64,000 nucleotides of DNA, from NCBI GenBank assembly GCA_021202845.1, contig JAJQCF010000021.1, positions 1 to 64,000 of the forward strand, in the 5' to 3' direction. Below, piece after piece: positions 61,972 to 64,000 of this stretch (its first letter is position 1; each line of letters opens with the position of its first letter). The notes below the pieces were generated by a model. It had not been told where the DNA came from. It ran no database searches and was given only the letters and a program-made list of their open reading frames with translations. A program made the position numbers and the translations under genes. Source of the stretch: Oscillospiraceae bacterium (lineage in GTDB: Bacteria; Bacillota; Clostridia; Oscillospirales; Oscillospiraceae).

Positions 61972-62423
61972 ATGTTTTGATAAGCGCCTGTCTGCTGGGC
62001 TGCGCCTGCCGCTATGACGGAGCCTCGAAGCCCTTGGACGGCGGCGTTTTGGACGCGCTGCGGGAGCGCTTCACGCTCATTCCCGTGTGCCCGGAGAGCT
62101 ACGGCGGGCTGCCCTGTCCCCGCGCTCCCTCCGAGCGGCGCGGCGGCGCGGTTGTTTCCAGCGAGGGCGGCGACGTGACGGCGCAGTTTGCCAAGGGCGC
62201 GCGGGAGGCTCTGCGCATAGCGCGGCTGACGGACGCCAAGTTAGCGCTGCTCAAAGAGCGCAGCCCGTCCTGCGGTCACGGCGAGATATACGACGGCACA
62301 TTCAGCGGCACGCTCGTCGGCGGCAGCGGCGTCACGGCGGAGCTGCTGGCGCAAAACGGCATTGAGGTCATAGGCGAGAGCAAGATAACTGAGCTTTTGG
62401 AGGGAAAATTTGATGAAAATTGA
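61968..62423 (+). CDS. DUF523 family protein
   Basis: 151 residues with the family motifs ISACLLGCACRYDG, PVCPE, and LKERSPSCGHGEIYDG. Conserved Cys residues suggest metal or Fe-S binding. Function is unproven; related DUF523 domains are linked to tRNA or cysteine metabolism. Its start overlaps queH and its end overlaps the LarA-family gene by 11 bp. Confidence 0.85.
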   Translation: MNVLISACLLGCACRYDGASKPLDGGVLDALRERFTLIPVCPESYGGLPCPRAPSERRGGAVVSSEGGDVTAQFAKGAREALRIARLTDAKLALLKERSPSCGHGEIYDGTFSGTLVGGSGVTAELLAQNGIEVIGESKITELLEGKFDEN

Positions 62424-63660
62424 AGTCGGAATAGGCCATCGAACAATGGCGGCGGAGGTGCCGGAGGCCAATTTGCTGGCCGTCCTGCGCCCGAACAAGG
62501 TGGAGCATGACCTCACGGGCGAGGCGGAGGTGCGCCGCGCGCTGCAAAACCCGATTGCCTCGCCGCCGCTGCGCTACATAGTGAAGGCGGGCGAAAAGAT
62601 TGCCGTCATATCCAGCGACATCACCCGCCCCATGCCCACGTACAAGGTCATGCCAGCTGTTTTGGACGAGCTGTACGCCGCGGGGGTGAGGCCGGAGGAC
62701 ATAACACTTGTGCTGGCGCTCGGCAGTCACCGCGGCCACACGGAGGAGGAACGCCGTCACCTTGCCGGTGAGCGCGCCTTTGCCGAGATACGCTGCATCG
62801 ACTCCGACCCCGACGACTGCATACATATGGGTCAGACCCGCCGCGGCACTCCCGTGGACATCACCCGCGCCGTGGCGGAGGCCGACAGGCGCATATGCCT
62901 CGGCAACATAGAGTACCACTACTTTGCCGGCTACTCCGGCGGTGCCAAGGCCATTATGCCGGGCGTCTCCACGCGCGCGGCCATACAGTGCAACCACTCC
63001 ATGATGGTGCGCCCCGAGGCCTGCGCCGGCAGACTTGAGGGCAATCCCATACGCGAGGATATTGAGGAGGCCGCGGCGCTCTGCGGAGTGGACTTCATCC
63101 TTAACGTCGTGCTCGACGAGCACAAGGAGATAATAAAGGCCGTGGCGGGCGACGTGACGGCGGCTCACCGCGAGGGCTGCGCTTTCTTGGACACGCTCTA
63201 CGCCGTCAAAATACCGCGCCGCGCGGACATCGTCATAGTCTCTCAGGGCGGTGCGCCGAAGGACTTGAACATTTACCAGACGCAGAAGGCGCTGGACAAC
63301 GCCAAGCACGCCGTGCGCGACGACGGCATAGTCATACTCGTCGGCTCCTGCGCGGAGGGCTTTGGCGAAAAGACGTTCGAGAGCTGGATGCGCGAGGCGG
63401 AAAAGCCCTCCGACCTCACAGAGCGCATTGCCCGCGACTTCAAGCTGGGCGGCCACAAGGCTGCGGCTATTGCCATGGTGCTCGAGCGCGCCGACATCTA
63501 CCTCGTCAGCGACCTGCCCGACGACACGGTCAAGAGCATTTTCATGCAGCCCTTTGCCGACGTGCAGTCCGCCCTCGACGCGGCCTTCGCCGCCCTCGGC
63601 AAGGACGCCGAGGTGATAATAATGCCCTACGGCGGCTCCACGCTGCCGAGGGAGGCGTAA
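62413..63660 (+). CDS. larA: Nickel-dependent lactate racemase family protein (LarA-like)
   Basis: 415 residues from the ATG at 62413, 9 bp after GGAGG. LarA signatures: SSDITRPMPT, LALGSHRGHT (His106), GNIEYHYFAGYSGGAKAIMPG (His169 and Lys179, the Lys that tethers the nickel-pincer cofactor). These match His108, His174 and Lys184 of the Lactobacillus enzyme. Many homologs act on other 2-hydroxy acids, so lactate is not certain. Cofactor genes larB, larC and larE are not in the window. Confidence 0.85.
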   Translation: MKIEVGIGHRTMAAEVPEANLLAVLRPNKVEHDLTGEAEVRRALQNPIASPPLRYIVKAGEKIAVISSDITRPMPTYKVMPAVLDELYAAGVRPEDITLVLALGSHRGHTEEERRHLAGERAFAEIRCIDSDPDDCIHMGQTRRGTPVDITRAVAEADRRICLGNIEYHYFAGYSGGAKAIMPGVSTRAAIQCNHSMMVRPEACAGRLEGNPIREDIEEAAALCGVDFILNVVLDEHKEIIKAVAGDVTAAHREGCAFLDTLYAVKIPRRADIVIVSQGGAPKDLNIYQTQKALDNAKHAVRDDGIVILVGSCAEGFGEKTFESWMREAEKPSDLTERIARDFKLGGHKAAAIAMVLERADIYLVSDLPDDTVKSIFMQPFADVQSALDAAFAALGKDAEVIIMPYGGSTLPREA

Positions 63661-63671
63661 ACAAAGCATAT

Positions 63672-63710
63672 AAAAAAGAGCGGCGGCTTCCTGTTTCGGG
63701 AGGCCGCCGC
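63672..63710 (-). terminator. Terminator of the YwaF-like gene
   Basis: GCGGCGGC (63680-63687) pairs with GCCGCCGC (63703-63710); on the minus strand it is followed by CTCTTTTTTA. On the plus strand it also follows the LarA-like gene. Confidence 0.75.
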
Positions 63711-63726
63711 GAATAATTTTAAATAT

Positions 63727-64000
63727 TTATTTATTTTTCGTCCGTAAAAACGGCAGGTAGAGCACCAGCCATACGGCGGCCAGCATGGGGAGGTAGCCGA
63801 GCAGGTAGCCGGGGTTGCCCCAAAGCGAGGCAAAGAAGCTGAGCGGTGTGCCCTCCAGCGGCTGGAGCAGGTACATATAGTTGGCGGAAAATATGCGGTC
63901 AAAAATATAGACCGGCACGGCGCAGCAGAGCAGTATGCCAAAGCACTGCGGCAGCTTTTTCACATTCGGGCGCAGTGTCCCGCCGCAGACGAGCATCAGC
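63727..64000 (-). CDS. YwaF-like membrane protein, 5' end outside the window
   Basis: The C-terminal 90 residues or so are present: three membrane helices with NYMYLLQPLEGTPLSF and a final helix ending in LRTKNK. This fits the YwaF (TIGR02206/TMEM164-like) family of small integral membrane proteins of unknown function. The start lies beyond base 64000. Confidence 0.6.
   Translation of the reverse strand, partial: LMLVCGGTLRPNVKKLPQCFGILLCCAVPVYIFDRIFSANYMYLLQPLEGTPLSFFASLWGNPGYLLGYLPMLAAVWLVLYLPFLRTKNK

Overview
The window is 64 kb of a GC-rich, gene-dense bacterial chromosome, most likely from a spore-forming member of the Clostridia, with Oscillospirales-type organisms the best guess. Evidence for this: CotF and GerMN sporulation proteins, mini-RNase III, RqcH, a FtsK/SpoIIIE translocase, YqeG, an L10 leader RNA, strong GGAGG ribosome binding sites, many GTG and TTG starts, and canonical TTGACA/TATAAT promoters with 17-bp spacers. 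No phage, insertion sequence, CRISPR array or rRNA was seen. There is one tRNA, Gly-CCC.

Layout. 0-7.3 kb: end of an acidic protein, an AAA-ATPase/PD-(D/E)XK protein, DUF1015, DUF169, a TRIC-type channel, a phosphodiester glycosidase and DUF1002; a short RNase P-like fragment lies between DUF1015 and DUF169. 7.4-11.2 kb: acyl-CoA genes (thiolase, beta-keto acid cleavage enzyme, hot-dog thioesterase) and a YczE-like membrane protein. 11.2-21.3 kb: O-antigen ligase-like protein, TatD, a cytidylate-kinase-like protein, ThrH, UppP, FtsK, MrnC and RqcH. 21.3-25.7 kb: a LysR regulator divergent from a TRAP transporter. 25.7-32.3 kb: rplJL with L10 leader, nitrilase, spore coat genes, a candidate small RNA, an SLH-type surface protein, membrane proteins and a CDF transporter. 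32.4-36 kb: a MATE exporter, then an SLC13/ArsB-type permease followed by a second cytidylate-kinase-like gene. 36-46.2 kb: an unusual F1Fo ATP synthase operon and a giant prepilin-like GLUG-repeat protein. 46.2-51.3 kb: tRNA-Gly and a two-component system interleaved with a D,D-carboxypeptidase and a GerMN lipoprotein. 51.3-56.1 kb: YqeG, Xaa-Pro peptidase, split transketolase, GH1. 56.1-60.7 kb (minus strand): EutH with a Cys-rich protein, then DUF3870 and a permease fused to a third cytidylate-kinase-like domain, both behind structured leaders. 60.8-64 kb: dCMP deaminase, QueH, DUF523, a LarA-family protein and a partial YwaF-like protein.

Two observations stand out. First, the ATP synthase operon has no separate atpH. 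Instead AtpA carries an N-terminal extension made of two 93-residue repeats that resemble the C-terminal (stator-binding) domain of the delta subunit. Second, three cytidylate-kinase-like paralogs are present. One is fused in frame to a membrane permease and one directly follows a different permease, which suggests a transporter-linked P-loop module. In addition, a 14-bp palindromic element occurs upstream of both the TRAP genes and the permease/kinase pair, placed as a LysR-type operator would be. Names of uncharacterised families come from recognition of sequence patterns; no database search was run.
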